Of a stretch of DNA of 64,000 bases, positions 27,105 to 36,965 are shown piece by piece; position 1 is the stretch's first letter; each line of letters starts with the position of its first letter. The DNA is from Corynebacterium vitaeruminis. Its GTDB lineage: Bacteria; Actinomycetota; Actinomycetes; Mycobacteriales; Mycobacteriaceae. The stretch spans positions 1 through 64,000 of the forward strand of contig NZ_JVVM01000002.1 in assembly GCF_001054325.1 (NCBI RefSeq). Reading direction: 5' to 3'. Position numbers and translations under genes: made by a program. The notes under the pieces are model-generated. The model did not search any database, had not been told where the DNA came from, and saw only the letters and a list, made by a program, of their open reading frames with translations.

Positions 27105-28084
27105 AACTCCTAGTTACTGGTGGAGCCGGCTACGTCGGCAGCGTTTGCTCAGCAGTATTGATTTCTCTTGGCCATGATGTCACCATCCTGGACAACTTCT
27201 CTGTCGGCAACCGCGATGCGGTGCCGGAGGGCGCGACTCTAGTTGAAGGTGACGTGGCAGATAAGGCTTACGAGGTTTTGTCCTCCGACAGCTTCGACGG
27301 CGTAGTTCATTTCGCTGCGAAATCACTTGTCGGCGAGTCCGTTGAGGTTCCTTCTGATTACTGGCACAACAATGTGGGCCAGACCCTGAAGCTACTCGAC
27401 GCTATGCGTGACACCGGTACGAATAACCTGGTGTTCTCTTCGACAGCTGCGACCTACGGCGAACCAGAGAAGACACCGATCACCGAAGACATGCCAACTG
27501 CACCAACGAACCCGTACGGTGTCACTAAGCTGGCCATGGACTACGCCATTGCCTCTTACGCCAAGGCTTACAACATCGGCGCTACCAGCCTTCGTTACTT
27601 CAATGTTGCGGGTGCCTGGGGCGGCTTTGGCGAAAACCGTAAGGTGGAAACTCACCTTATTCCACTGGTACTGCAGGTTGCTCTTGGTCACCGCGACAAG
27701 ATCATGGTCTTTGGCAATGATTGGCCGACTGCCGACGGCACCGCGGTCCGCGATTACATCCACATCAAGGACCTCGCGGATGCGCATGTCTTGGCACTGG
27801 AGTCCAACAAGCCGGGTACACACCGCATCTTTAACCTCGGTTCCGGAGATGGTTTTTCGGTTCGCCAGGTCATCGAGACCTGCCGTAAGATCACCGGTCA
27901 CCCAATCCCCGCTGAGGATGCACCGCGCAGAGCTGGCGATCCGGCAACCCTTATTGCCTCATCTCAGCGCGCAATGGATGAGCTCCGATGGAAACCCAAC
28001 CACACAGAGCTGGAGACCATCGTTGCCGATGCATGGGAGTACACCAAGAATCTCGGCGACCGAGCCCACTCTGCGCACCGTTAG
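27101..28084 (+). CDS. galE: UDP-glucose 4-epimerase
   Basis: This 327-residue enzyme of the short-chain dehydrogenase fold interconverts UDP-glucose and UDP-galactose, supplying galactofuranose for arabinogalactan. The NAD motif is GGAGYVGS (residues 7-14) and the catalytic pair is Y-x3-K in YGVTK; the Ser/Thr of SSTAATYG is also present. It overlaps dtxR by four bases and is co-transcribed with it, as in other corynebacteria. Confidence 0.96.
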   Translation: MKLLVTGGAGYVGSVCSAVLISLGHDVTILDNFSVGNRDAVPEGATLVEGDVADKAYEVLSSDSFDGVVHFAAKSLVGESVEVPSDYWHNNVGQTLKLLDAMRDTGTNNLVFSSTAATYGEPEKTPITEDMPTAPTNPYGVTKLAMDYAIASYAKAYNIGATSLRYFNVAGAWGGFGENRKVETHLIPLVLQVALGHRDKIMVFGNDWPTADGTAVRDYIHIKDLADAHVLALESNKPGTHRIFNLGSGDGFSVRQVIETCRKITGHPIPAEDAPRRAGDPATLIASSQRAMDELRWKPNHTELETIVADAWEYTKNLGDRAHSAHR

Positions 28085-28109
28085 TCACTGCAGCACCGTT
28101 TGAGGTGCG

Positions 28110-29222
28110 CTAATCGATACGAGGCATTTTCACCTTGTATACCCTGCGCAGTACTTCTTGTGCTGCGCCAAGAATTGTGCCGACACACCTCGGCACGATT
28201 TGATTGGCGACCGCAATTTCCAACAACTGTGTCAGCGAATGATTCGGTTGCTCTCCCGCTGCCTCATCGAGCGCTGTCTGGGCATAGTTTTCCAGGCCAG
28301 CCGCGAATTTTGCGATAGCAAAACAAGCTAATGCATTTGCACGCAAGTTTCCGCGATGGACTATTGCCGCCTCGCGCCAGATTTCTCCCATTGGTTGCGC
28401 CAGCTGCGTAGTAATGAAAATCATGGACATGTCCCGCAAAGTGACGTTGGTCAGTGCCGCAGCAATGGCATAACCTGCGGTTTCATCACGCACTGCCTCA
28501 TGTGCATCCATGACACCATCGGCCACGTTTTCCACTGCGGTTTGTAGCAGGTCGAAGTGCTCAATGAGCGCGGGATTGTCCGCACCAATTTTGAGCTTCC
28601 GCGGCTGTTCGACGGCTTTCGCTCGCTCCCGCAGTTTTTCGATGAGAACTCGGTCGTTGCTGTCACGAAACTGGCCACCGCGAAAGTAGTCGCGATACTC
28701 TTTATAGGTCTTGAAAATCTGCTCTCCTTGCCGAGCAATCAGATTCGCATTCTCGGTCATCAGGCTGTCACCGACAATGCCGACGATCTCTCCCTGCTCG
28801 TCCGTGACAACTTCACCTGCGGCAATAGTTGCCACACCAGCCAACCGCACATCATGTAGGCCACCTTCTCGCAGCCAACCTGCAATCGGCGTGGAGTCTT
28901 TTTCAATCCCCCATGACTCGTCGATGATAAACACATCTGCGTGAGTGCACCCTTCGTCGAGCAGGAAGTCCGCAGCTGCCCGCACCATGTCGGGGTTGCT
29001 CTCCATCGACGCCACGTCCTTGATCAGCATCGGGCCAGCATGCGCTGCCGGATCAAACTCGACCTTGCCATCGATGAGATCTTCGACCTGCTGACGGTAC
29101 AACGCCGCAATCACTACCTGCCCCCGTGGATAGAATCCAACGATTCCCGGCAGGTTCGTCAGAAAGACACTCGGCTCAATCTCAGGCCTCGGCCCAGTAC
29201 CAAAGTTTTCTTTGTTCCCCAT
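28110..29222 (-). CDS. DUF4192 family protein
   Basis: The 370-residue soluble protein belongs to the actinobacterial DUF4192 family. It has a conserved opening (LTNLPGIVGFYPRGQVVIAAL), a Ser/Asp-rich middle and a helical C-terminal half with a repeated Ala-rich pattern. No catalytic motif is recognised and no function is known. It converges with galE, leaving 25 bases that hold only a short hairpin. Confidence 0.75.
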   Translation of the reverse strand: MGNKENFGTGPRPEIEPSVFLTNLPGIVGFYPRGQVVIAALYRQQVEDLIDGKVEFDPAAHAGPMLIKDVASMESNPDMVRAAADFLLDEGCTHADVFIIDESWGIEKDSTPIAGWLREGGLHDVRLAGVATIAAGEVVTDEQGEIVGIVGDSLMTENANLIARQGEQIFKTYKEYRDYFRGGQFRDSNDRVLIEKLRERAKAVEQPRKLKIGADNPALIEHFDLLQTAVENVADGVMDAHEAVRDETAGYAIAAALTNVTLRDMSMIFITTQLAQPMGEIWREAAIVHRGNLRANALACFAIAKFAAGLENYAQTALDEAAGEQPNHSLTQLLEIAVANQIVPRCVGTILGAAQEVLRRVYKVKMPRID

Positions 29223-29322
29223 TGATTCTTTTCCCCTTTTCCCCCATCGGATTAGCCCGGCGGCATGAAGTGCACTCGCCGCCTGGTGGCTCTCATTGTT
29301 ATCGAACCCACGTCAGGCCTGC

Positions 29323-29378
29323 TTATCCACGCCCCTAAAAACCGGCCTAGCTGTGGACTACTTTCAACTTGTGGATAA
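29323..29378. promoter_or_regulatory. Cluster of three DnaA-box-like sites
   Basis: TTATCCACG at 29323-29331 (plus), TGTGGACTA at 29352-29360 and TGTGGATAA at 29370-29378 (minus orientation; the last is a perfect TTATCCACA box). They lie within 56 bases in the divergent region between DUF4192 and the PAC2 gene. Confidence 0.5.
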
Positions 29379-29451
29379 CTGGAATATTTTCTGCGGTATC
29401 CTGGTTGCTTACTTCAGATGATGAAAAATGTGATGCAGGAGGTAGTCGAAC

Positions 29452-30660
29452 GTGAATGATCCGACCGACAAGCCTCAGGACAATATGTACGAGGTAGTTT
29501 TCCCGGTTCCTGACGTAACGGGAAGCGAGGGGCATCTGACCCTGGTCATTGCGCTCAGCGGTTATGCAGATGCCGGTAATGCCGTTTCGGAATCGGCTAG
29601 TTTCCTCTTGGATGCTCTCGAGCACCGCCCTTTGGTGAACTTTTCTATCGACGAGCTGATTGATTATCGTTCCCGCCGTCCCGCTGTGACGATGAACCAC
29701 GACCAGATTGTGGATGTATCCGATTTGAACCTGTCGCTCAATGTCGTTCGCGACAACGTCGGAAAGCCGTTCTTACTGCTTTCTGGCCCTGAGCCAGACA
29801 TGCGGTGGGAGACCTTCTCGACTGCCGTTGCAGATTTGGCGGAGCGCTACGATGTCGGTCGGACTGTGTCGCTTTACTCGGCGCCGATGACGGTTCCGCA
29901 CACCCGCCCGCTGGGCATCATTGCCCACGGCACAGATAAGCGGAAACTGAGTGATATGCATACTTGGGGCAACCGCGTCACGGTTCCGGGTGCTGCGAGC
30001 CTGAACATTGAGTATGAACTCGCGAACCGCGGTTGTGATGCCTTCGGCTTCACCGCGCAGGTGCCACACTATGTCGCGGCCTCTGAGTATCCGCTAGCAT
30101 CACTGCGGCTGTTGCAGGAGGTAGCAAGACTCGCCAAGCTTGAGCTTCCGCTTGAGGCGTTGGAGAAGGAATCTGCACGGGTGGCGGAGCTGCTCAATAC
30201 GCAGACGAATGATTCCGGCGAGGTTTCTCAGCTGGTCAATCTTCTCGAGGAACAATACGACCAGGAAGCTCAACGTCGTCAAGAGCTGGAAACGTCCCCT
30301 CTGCTCGGACCCGACGGTGAGATGCCGTCCGCCGACGAGATTGGCGCTGAGTTCGAGAAGTTCCTCGCTTCTCAACCGCTGCGTCCAGTAGAGGATTCTT
30401 CCTCGCTTGACGACGAGGCGCAGCCCCCGGCCAACGCCGATTCCTCGGCAACTACACCGGAGGACACTGACGCGCACTCGGAAGAAGCTGAGCAGCTTTC
30501 GGCGGGACAGTCCGAGGATGCCCAGGCTGAGATTGAGCAATCTGATGCCGAACAGCCTGAGCCTGAACAGCCGCAGGAAGATCAGGCCGAAAGCGGAGAA
30601 TCCGGTGAACCGGAAAAGCGTCGTCGTCGGCGCGGCTGGAAGCCCTGGTTCCGCTTCTAA
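29452..30660 (+). CDS. PAC2 family protein
   Basis: The 402-residue protein has a PAC2 (proteasome assembly chaperone-like) domain over about residues 12-270, then a long Glu/Gln/Ser/Pro-rich tail and a basic end (KRRRRRGWK). Corynebacteria lack a 20S proteasome, so the family name does not fix a role. The start is a GTG at 29452 after GCAGGAGG. It precedes the large helicase gene by 27 bases and probably shares its transcript. One repeated 11-mer (30405-30415) encodes part of the tail. Confidence 0.8.
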   Translation: MNDPTDKPQDNMYEVVFPVPDVTGSEGHLTLVIALSGYADAGNAVSESASFLLDALEHRPLVNFSIDELIDYRSRRPAVTMNHDQIVDVSDLNLSLNVVRDNVGKPFLLLSGPEPDMRWETFSTAVADLAERYDVGRTVSLYSAPMTVPHTRPLGIIAHGTDKRKLSDMHTWGNRVTVPGAASLNIEYELANRGCDAFGFTAQVPHYVAASEYPLASLRLLQEVARLAKLELPLEALEKESARVAELLNTQTNDSGEVSQLVNLLEEQYDQEAQRRQELETSPLLGPDGEMPSADEIGAEFEKFLASQPLRPVEDSSSLDDEAQPPANADSSATTPEDTDAHSEEAEQLSAGQSEDAQAEIEQSDAEQPEPEQPQEDQAESGESGEPEKRRRRRGWKPWFRF

Positions 30661-30687
30661 TCCGGGGTTACCGCTAGGGTGGGAAGC

Positions 30688-33222
30688 GTGTCACTATCTG
30701 AAATGCTTCCCGACCTAGCCGAGGTTCCTGAGTCCCTTTTCGACGATGCGATTATGGACTCGTTCATTGCCTGGACCAGGAATCAGGGCATCACGCTCTA
30801 CCCGGCGCAGGAAGAGGCCGCTATTGGCCTGGCTGGTGGCGACCATGTCATCCTTGCCACCCCGACGGGGTCGGGCAAGTCGATGGTGGCTATCGCCGCC
30901 CATTTCTGCGCGCTCGCCCGCGGTCAGCGCAGCTTTTACACGGCGCCAATCAAGGCCTTGGTCAGCGAGAAGTTTTTCGCCCTCTGCGAGGTTTTTGGCG
31001 CTGAGAACGTCGGTATGATGACCGGCGACGCCACCGTCAACGGCGGCGCCCCCATCATCTGCGCAACTGCGGAAATTGTTGCTAATATCGCTCTGCGCGA
31101 CGGCGCCGATGCCGATATTGACCAGGTGGTCATGGATGAATTCCACTTCTATGCTGACCCTGATCGAGGCTGGGCATGGCAGGTGCCACTGCTCGAGCTT
31201 TCCCGTTGCCAATTCCTGTTGATGTCCGCCACTCTCGGCGATACTTCGAAGTTTGAGACGGATCTGAAGGAACGCACAGGGCTCGACGTAAACCTCGTCA
31301 CGGGTACGACGCGCCCGGTGCCGTTGGATTTCCACTATGTCTACACGCCAGTTCATGACACGCTCGCAGAGCTGTTGGAATCTGGCAAAGCCCCAATCTA
31401 CATTGTCTTTTTCTCCCAGCGTCAAGCGGCTGAGCAGGCGCAAGCATTGACCGGCTTGAAGCTGCTGACGAAGGAGGAAAAGGAGCGGATTCGCGAAGAG
31501 ATTGGTGATTTCCGGTTTACGACAGCGTTTGGTCGAGTTCTTTCAAAATTGGTGCGCCAGGGCATCGGCGTGCACCACGCGGGAATGCTACCGAAGTACC
31601 GTCGTCTAGTTGAGCGCCTCTCGCAGACCGGCCTGCTGAAGGTCATCTGTGGCACGGATACCCTCGGTGTGGGCATCAACGTGCCTATTCGTACGGTGTT
31701 GATTACCGGCTTGGCAAAGTTCGATGGTCGTCGTAGCCGAATTCTCAAGTCACGCGAGTTCCACCAGATTGCTGGACGCGCCGGCCGTGCTGGCTACGAC
31801 ACCGAGGGCACCGTAGTTGTCGAAGCGCCTGAACACGAGATTGAAAACGCCAAGCTGCGTCGCCGTGCGGGCCAGGATGAGGCCAAACTGAAGAAGTTGC
31901 GACTGAAGTCCGTTCCCAAGGGCGAAGTGACATGGTCGGAAAAGACTTTCGACAAAATTGTTTCTCAGCCACCAGAACCGCTAACCAGCCGCTTTGCAGT
32001 TACCAACGGTATGCTGCTCAACGTCATTGCCCGTGGTGGCGATACCTATGAACATATGCGTCATCTGCTGCGCACCAACCATGACACCCGCCATCAGCAA
32101 AATGAAGCCATTCTGACCGCGATTGAGCTCTACCGCGGTTTGGTCAACGCGGGGATCGTCGTCACGCATGGCGAGGGCGATGACTGCCGCCCCGAACTGA
32201 CAATGGAGCTGCAGCGTGACTTCGCGCTCAATCAGCCGCTGTCGCCTTTTGCCATCGCCGCGCTCGAACTGCTGGATAAGGACAGCCCGAACTACGCACT
32301 CGATGTCATCAGCGTCTTCGAGTCGATTCTCGAGGACCCTCGCCCACTGCTCATCGCGCAGCAGAAAAAGGCTCGCGGTGAGGAAATCGCCGCGCTCAAG
32401 GCCGAGGGCGTCGATTACACCGAGCGTATGAATATCGTCGAAGACATCACGTGGCCAATGCCGCTTGCCGACGAGTTGGAGGGCGCGTTCGACACCTATG
32501 CTCAAGGCCACCCGTGGGTGCGTGAATTTTCGCTGTCACCCAAGTCGGTAGTACGCGAAATGGTGGAAAAGGCCATGACGTTCTCGGATGTGGTATCCGA
32601 GTACGGGATCGCCCGCTCCGAGGGAATTTTCCTGCGCTACCTCACCGATGCCTGGCGCACCCTGCGTCATACCCTCCCACCGGAAGCCGCTAACGAGGAA
32701 TTGCGCGACATTGTGGAATGGCTCGGCGAGCTCGTCGTTCAGGTGGACAACTCTCTGGTTGATGAATGGGCCCAGATGGCCGATCCAGACAAGCCATTGG
32801 ACGAGGAAACCCTCAAGGAAGCAGCTTTCGGCAACGACGAGTCGCGGCCCCTTACCGGCAACGAGCGTGCATTTACCCGGATGGTGCGCAACCTTATGTT
32901 CCGCCACGTACAGCTCTTTGCCTTTGAAAAGGAGGATGAGCTGGCCGACCTGGACAATTACCTCGATGAGGCACCAGATTGGCCTGCTGCGATGGATGAC
33001 TATTTCGATGAATACGACGACATCGGCATCGATGCGAAGGCTCGCGGCGGCGATATGATTTCGATTGACCGCAAGGCTGATGAGGGAATGTGGCGTGTGA
33101 TTCAGATACTCGACGATCCCGCGGGCGACCACGGTTGGCGCTTTGAAGCGGACGTTGACTTGGCTGCATCTGATGAATACGGCGAGGTCAGGTTGGCATC
33201 GCTGCGGATTGTTCAGGGCTAG
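30688..33222 (+). CDS. Large SF2 DEAD/DEAH helicase with DUF3516
   Basis: An RNA/DNA helicase of about 844 residues. Walker A is TPTGSGKS (about residues 56-63), motif II DEFH (about 150), motif III SAT and motif VI QIAGRAGRAG (about 365). The C-terminal 450 residues match the actinobacterial DUF3516 extension. The Ski2-like core suggests RNA processing or decay. GTG 30688 gives the start MSLSEML-like; a GTG three codons earlier is possible. The specific role is not established. Confidence 0.83.
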   Translation: MSLSEMLPDLAEVPESLFDDAIMDSFIAWTRNQGITLYPAQEEAAIGLAGGDHVILATPTGSGKSMVAIAAHFCALARGQRSFYTAPIKALVSEKFFALCEVFGAENVGMMTGDATVNGGAPIICATAEIVANIALRDGADADIDQVVMDEFHFYADPDRGWAWQVPLLELSRCQFLLMSATLGDTSKFETDLKERTGLDVNLVTGTTRPVPLDFHYVYTPVHDTLAELLESGKAPIYIVFFSQRQAAEQAQALTGLKLLTKEEKERIREEIGDFRFTTAFGRVLSKLVRQGIGVHHAGMLPKYRRLVERLSQTGLLKVICGTDTLGVGINVPIRTVLITGLAKFDGRRSRILKSREFHQIAGRAGRAGYDTEGTVVVEAPEHEIENAKLRRRAGQDEAKLKKLRLKSVPKGEVTWSEKTFDKIVSQPPEPLTSRFAVTNGMLLNVIARGGDTYEHMRHLLRTNHDTRHQQNEAILTAIELYRGLVNAGIVVTHGEGDDCRPELTMELQRDFALNQPLSPFAIAALELLDKDSPNYALDVISVFESILEDPRPLLIAQQKKARGEEIAALKAEGVDYTERMNIVEDITWPMPLADELEGAFDTYAQGHPWVREFSLSPKSVVREMVEKAMTFSDVVSEYGIARSEGIFLRYLTDAWRTLRHTLPPEAANEELRDIVEWLGELVVQVDNSLVDEWAQMADPDKPLDEETLKEAAFGNDESRPLTGNERAFTRMVRNLMFRHVQLFAFEKEDELADLDNYLDEAPDWPAAMDDYFDEYDDIGIDAKARGGDMISIDRKADEGMWRVIQILDDPAGDHGWRFEADVDLAASDEYGEVRLASLRIVQG

Positions 33223-33225
33223 ACG

Positions 33226-33257
33226 CAAAAACCGGGCTGGTGGTTCCAGCCCGGTTT
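33226..33257 (-). terminator. Terminator between the converging helicase and oxyR genes
   Basis: A 12-bp perfect stem (33229-33240 with 33246-33257) with a 5-base loop. Five to six T follow on the minus strand, so it clearly ends oxyR; the stem may also stop the plus-strand helicase message. Confidence 0.75.
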
Positions 33258-33300
33258 CTGCTTGTTTCGTGGGCTAGTACTTACTTCCGCCACGAAAAAT

Positions 33301-34233
33301 TTAGGCAACAGCGTCCTTGTATGCCTGCCGTACCAGTTCGGCAATCCGATTGAACTCGCCACCGCGTACCGAGGATGCCCGGTGAACCAGCCCAATGGTG
33401 CGCCCCGGACGTGTCGGGCCTTCAAAGCGCGCAACGGCCAGACCCGGTCGGTTAGCTTCAATCTTGACAGCTGATTCCGGTACAAGCGACTGCCCCAACC
33501 CACCGGCGACGCACTGCACAACAGTCGATAGAGATGCCGCCCGGGTTTCCATGCTGGAGGCCTCACCGTGGAGAGCATCGACCTTACGGCAGATATCCAA
33601 GACCTGGTCGCGCAGGCAATGGCCGTCGTCAAGCAGGAGCAAGTCCAAGTCCCTGATGGCCTCGAGCTTGACGTCCTCCTTACCGGCCAGCGGATGATCC
33701 TCGGGGACGACGATATAAAACTCTTCGTCATAGAGGTAAATCTCCTCGAATGAGGGCACATCGGACGGCAGTGCCATGATGGCGGCATCAATAGTGCCGG
33801 AGCGAAGTGATTCGACGAGGCGCTCGGTCGGTTCCTCGACGATCCGAGGCTTCAGATTTGGCAACTCATCACGAACCAACCGGAGGAAGTTGGGCAGCAC
33901 GTAAGGAGCAACCGTAGGGATAACACCAATGGACAGCGGCCCGGACAAATCATCTGTACGGCCAGAGGCGCGAGCGACAATCTCGTCAACGATTTCAGAT
34001 GCTTGGCGTGCATATGGGATCAGACCGCGACCGAGTGGCGTCACCAACACTCGGCGAGTCGACCGCTCCACAAGCTGCACCCCCAGTCCCTGCTCAAGGG
34101 TGGAAAGAGCTTGTGACAGGCTGGGCTGTGAAATACCGAGGCGGGCAGCGGCTTGACCGAAGTGACCGGTATCGGCAATCGCGACAAAGGCACGTAACTG
34201 AGGCAAAGTGGGCCGATAATCTCTATTACGCAT
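33301..34233 (-). CDS. oxyR: Hydrogen peroxide-sensing regulator OxyR
   Basis: This 310-residue LysR-type protein has an N-terminal helix-turn-helix (LPQLRAFVAIADTGHFGQAAARLG region) and a substrate domain. It carries two cysteines nine residues apart, in DDGHCLRD and LDICRK, matching the redox pair C199/C208 of E. coli OxyR. ATG 34233 is chosen by alignment of the LysR start (RPTLPQLRAF); the longer frame runs into ahpC in antisense. It diverges from ahpCD, its likely target. Confidence 0.95.
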   Translation of the reverse strand: MRNRDYRPTLPQLRAFVAIADTGHFGQAAARLGISQPSLSQALSTLEQGLGVQLVERSTRRVLVTPLGRGLIPYARQASEIVDEIVARASGRTDDLSGPLSIGVIPTVAPYVLPNFLRLVRDELPNLKPRIVEEPTERLVESLRSGTIDAAIMALPSDVPSFEEIYLYDEEFYIVVPEDHPLAGKEDVKLEAIRDLDLLLLDDGHCLRDQVLDICRKVDALHGEASSMETRAASLSTVVQCVAGGLGQSLVPESAVKIEANRPGLAVARFEGPTRPGRTIGLVHRASSVRGGEFNRIAELVRQAYKDAVA

Positions 34234-34237
34234 ACCT

Positions 34238-34257
34238 ATAAGCCTACACGAGCTTAT
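34238..34257. promoter_or_regulatory. Inverted repeat in the oxyR-ahpC region, candidate OxyR operator
   Basis: ATAAGC (34238-34243) and GCTTAT (34252-34257) are separated by 8 bases. It lies five bases before the oxyR ATG and 14 bases upstream of the ahpC -35, the usual position for a LysR-type site acting on both genes. Confidence 0.5.
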
Positions 34258-34270
34258 TAACTTTTTCCTC

Positions 34271-34299
34271 TTGACGCTTTGTGGATCCATAGGCATAAT
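34271..34299 (+). promoter_or_regulatory. SigA-type promoter of ahpCD
   Basis: TTGACG at 34271-34276, a 17-base spacer, and CATAAT at 34294-34299. The ahpC ATG follows 39 bases later behind AGGAGG. Confidence 0.7.
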
Positions 34300-34338
34300 G
34301 GTCAGTGACCCCAGAAGGAATACATTCAGGAGGATTCC

Positions 34339-34935
34339 ATGGCAATTTTGACTGTTGGCGACAAGTTCCCCGAGTTTTCTCTCACCGCGCTCAAGGGCGG
34401 CAACCTGCGTGATGCAAACGCTTCTTCTCCGGATGACTACTTCGAGCAGGTGACCAACGAGTCCTACGAAGGTAAGTGGAAGGTTGTCTTCTTCTACCCG
34501 AAGGACTTCACCTTTGTCTGCCCGACTGAGATTGCTGCTTTCGGCAAGCTGAACGAGGAATTCGAGGATCGCGACACCGTTATTCTCGGTGGCTCCGGCG
34601 ACAACGAGTTCTCTCACTTCAACTGGCGTGCAACCCACGAAGAGCTGCTGGACATTCCGTTCCCGATGTTCTCCGACATCCGCCACGACCTGATGCGCGC
34701 ACTCGGTGTCGAAAACGCTGACGGTGTTGCAGACCGCGCAACCTTCATCATCGACCCGGACGGCATCATCCAGTTCGTTTCCGTTACCCCGGACGCTGTC
34801 GGCCGTAACGTTGACGAGGTTCTGCGTGTTCTCGATGCTCTTCAGTCTGAAGAGGTCTGCGCATGTAACTGGCAGAAGAATGACCCGACCAAGAACATCG
34901 ACAAGATGGATGTTCTGAAGCAGGAGCTGAAGTAA
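34339..34935 (+). CDS. ahpC: Alkyl hydroperoxide reductase AhpC (peroxiredoxin)
   Basis: This 198-residue 2-Cys peroxiredoxin reduces peroxides and peroxynitrite. The peroxidatic C61 lies in FVCPTE; C174 and C176 in EEVCACNW occupy exactly the positions of M. tuberculosis AhpC, whose three-cysteine system is reduced by AhpD. The ATG follows CAGGAGG. It heads a two-gene operon with ahpD and is divergent from oxyR. Confidence 0.97.
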   Translation: MAILTVGDKFPEFSLTALKGGNLRDANASSPDDYFEQVTNESYEGKWKVVFFYPKDFTFVCPTEIAAFGKLNEEFEDRDTVILGGSGDNEFSHFNWRATHEELLDIPFPMFSDIRHDLMRALGVENADGVADRATFIIDPDGIIQFVSVTPDAVGRNVDEVLRVLDALQSEEVCACNWQKNDPTKNIDKMDVLKQELK

Positions 34936-34940
34936 CCCTT

Positions 34941-35465
34941 ATGAGCATTGACAACCTTCGTTCCGGTCTTCCGGAGTACGCCAAGGACATGAAGCTGAAC
35001 CTTGGCACTCTCACCCGGTCTACGGAACTCTCCGAGCAGCAGCTGTGGGGTACTCTGCTTGCATCCGCTGCTGCAACCCGCAACGAGACCGTTTTCTCCG
35101 AGATTGCTGAGGAAGCCAAGGAGCACTTGTCTGACGAGGCTTTCGAGTCTGCGCTTGGTGCGGCCACCGTTATGGGCATGAACAACGTCGCTTACCGCAC
35201 TCGCCACATGCTCGGTGATGACTACGCACAGGTCAAGTTCGGCCTGCGCATGAACATCATCTCCAATCCTGGTGTCGAGAAGGAAGACTTCGAGCTGTGG
35301 TCTCTGGCAGTTTCTGCCATCAACGGCTGTGAAGCATGCGTAACCTCCCACGCGAAGGTCGTCCGCGATGCTGGTCTGACCAAGGAGCAGGTCTGGGAAG
35401 CTGTGAAGATTGCAGGCACCGTCTCTGGTGTTGCACAGGCTGTCTTCGCTGAGGCTACCCGCTAA
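34941..35465 (+). CDS. ahpD: Alkylhydroperoxidase AhpD
   Basis: This 174-residue partner passes electrons from dihydrolipoamide to AhpC. All four active-site residues match the mycobacterial numbering: E118, C130, C133 and H137 (the last three in CEACVTSH). Five bases separate it from ahpC. The pair replaces the AhpF reductase used in other bacteria. Confidence 0.97.
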   Translation: MSIDNLRSGLPEYAKDMKLNLGTLTRSTELSEQQLWGTLLASAAATRNETVFSEIAEEAKEHLSDEAFESALGAATVMGMNNVAYRTRHMLGDDYAQVKFGLRMNIISNPGVEKEDFELWSLAVSAINGCEACVTSHAKVVRDAGLTKEQVWEAVKIAGTVSGVAQAVFAEATR

Positions 35466-35530
35466 ATATTCGGTGCCTTAGCTCGGCCTTGATGGCCGGA
35501 CACTCCCAAACGTGTTTTCCTGCTGAAGCA

Positions 35531-35580
35531 AGAGCGCCCGAGGAACCAATTTGTACTGGTTCCTCGGGCGCTCTTCCCTT
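35531..35580 (+). terminator. Terminator after ahpD
   Basis: An 18-bp perfect stem (35531-35548 with 35557-35574) with an 8-base loop, followed by TCCCTT. It is one of the longest perfect stems in the window and may also serve the convergent membrane protein gene. Confidence 0.75.
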
Positions 35581-35604
35581 TGCGGCTCTTATTGCTGTTT
35601 ACAA

Positions 35605-36822
35605 CTATCGCTGTGGAGGGTAATAGCCCGGGTTTTCCTGCGATTCATTAACAACTCGACGGCCGCCAATGAGCTGACGGTAGATGTGAACCTGAACCAA
35701 GACAGCCAGTGGCATTGTGTACAGCATGCCGATGTAGAAGAGCAGTGCACCAGCAGAAGAAATGATCGATGTCAGAATGAATGCAACGAGCATCGTCCAG
35801 TACTGAGGCTTCACCAGGCGCCACGCGACGACCGGTGCCTCTAATGCAGTCGCTCGACCGTCAAAAACAAGAAGCGGCATAGTCGCCGTGATTGGCATGA
35901 TGAATATCGACATCACCAACAAAACCACGTAGCCCACTGGAATCATCGCCGCAGCAGCCTCACTGCCATTGGCTGACAGAGCTGCACCAGCGATGAAAAG
36001 TACCATTCCTGGAAGCATGACGAGCAGCCCCACCAAGAAGGTGACGATGTAAACCCCGATAAGAGACCCCCACCGGCTGACACGGAAGAAAGTGCCGTAT
36101 TTCGGTACTCGACCATCAATGGCTTCAAATGCGCCGCGCATCATAAATACCTGCATCGCGAACATGCCCACGGCAAATAGTAGTGCCATCGCGCCGACAG
36201 TCGCGAACATTGACCCTAGATCCTCAAACGGAACATCGCCTGGATAGTTCGGCTCAAATTCCGGATCGACGTCACCAGAGGCAAAGAGAATTGCCGCTGC
36301 ACCAACAATCAGGGCGACTAGTACGGCGAAGAACGTCAGCATGATGCCAAGCCAAGAGGCAAAATTACTGTTTAAGCTACGGAACGCCGCAGAAAACGCA
36401 CTTCCAATGTCTACCTTCGCCGGACCCTGTGCCACGGGCTTCACCGGTGGCTCATCACCACCTGGCATGCTGACTCCAGGGGCAAGTACTCCGGCTGCAG
36501 AATTTTCTCCGGACTGTTGCTGCCAGTAGCTCGATGCCGCACCATAGGGCTGACCACCATAGCTATCACCCGGCTCACCAGTACCGTAGGTCGGAATTTC
36601 GCCATATGCCTGTTCACGGCCGTAAGCCTGATTCCAATGGGGCGAATCCTCTGGCCCACGCGGACGACGTTGCGCGTCCGAGTCGACCCCGTAGGGGTCG
36701 TAGTCCTGTGGACCATTGCTGTGAGAATTATGGCTTTGGGAATCGTAGTCCTTAGACTCATCGTCCCGAGCGCCGTCACCGTAAGGATCGCCGTGGCTAT
36801 ATGGATCGTTTGGGTTGCTCAT
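35605..36822 (-). CDS. Multi-span membrane protein with Tyr/Asp/Gly-rich N-terminus
   Basis: The 405-residue protein starts with about 140 residues of low complexity (repeats around DPYG, SYGG, AYG), likely cytosolic and disordered. About six hydrophobic segments follow from residue 165 to 385, interrupted by a short acidic loop. I do not recognise the family with confidence; the build resembles YciC/DUF975-like integral proteins. The ATG at 36822 follows AGGAG; an upstream start would add seven residues. Function unknown. Confidence 0.65.
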   Translation of the reverse strand: MSNPNDPYSHGDPYGDGARDDESKDYDSQSHNSHSNGPQDYDPYGVDSDAQRRPRGPEDSPHWNQAYGREQAYGEIPTYGTGEPGDSYGGQPYGAASSYWQQQSGENSAAGVLAPGVSMPGGDEPPVKPVAQGPAKVDIGSAFSAAFRSLNSNFASWLGIMLTFFAVLVALIVGAAAILFASGDVDPEFEPNYPGDVPFEDLGSMFATVGAMALLFAVGMFAMQVFMMRGAFEAIDGRVPKYGTFFRVSRWGSLIGVYIVTFLVGLLVMLPGMVLFIAGAALSANGSEAAAAMIPVGYVVLLVMSIFIMPITATMPLLVFDGRATALEAPVVAWRLVKPQYWTMLVAFILTSIISSAGALLFYIGMLYTMPLAVLVQVHIYRQLIGGRRVVNESQENPGYYPPQR

Positions 36823-36965
36823 GAACCAAATTACTCCTACCAAATTGACGGATAGATACGCCTAATGCGCACAACGGACTATACGTGAGGCTAGCCTTTG
36901 ATGAGTTTTTAAAGGTCCAAAGTATTAGTCACAGTGTGCGCTTGGACGTATTTACTTGTACGTTC

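Noticed and set aside
30278..30288. CGTCGTCAAGA, CGCCTGACGACG near 42674 and GCTTAACGACC at 46257 as extra 11-mer copies
   Set aside because: Each has one mismatch in the fixed positions; they were left out of the count to keep it strict.
36844..36965. Possible small gene or RNA between the membrane protein and ceramidase genes
   Set aside because: Only a weak CCTTT/AAAGG hairpin is present; nothing supports a gene.
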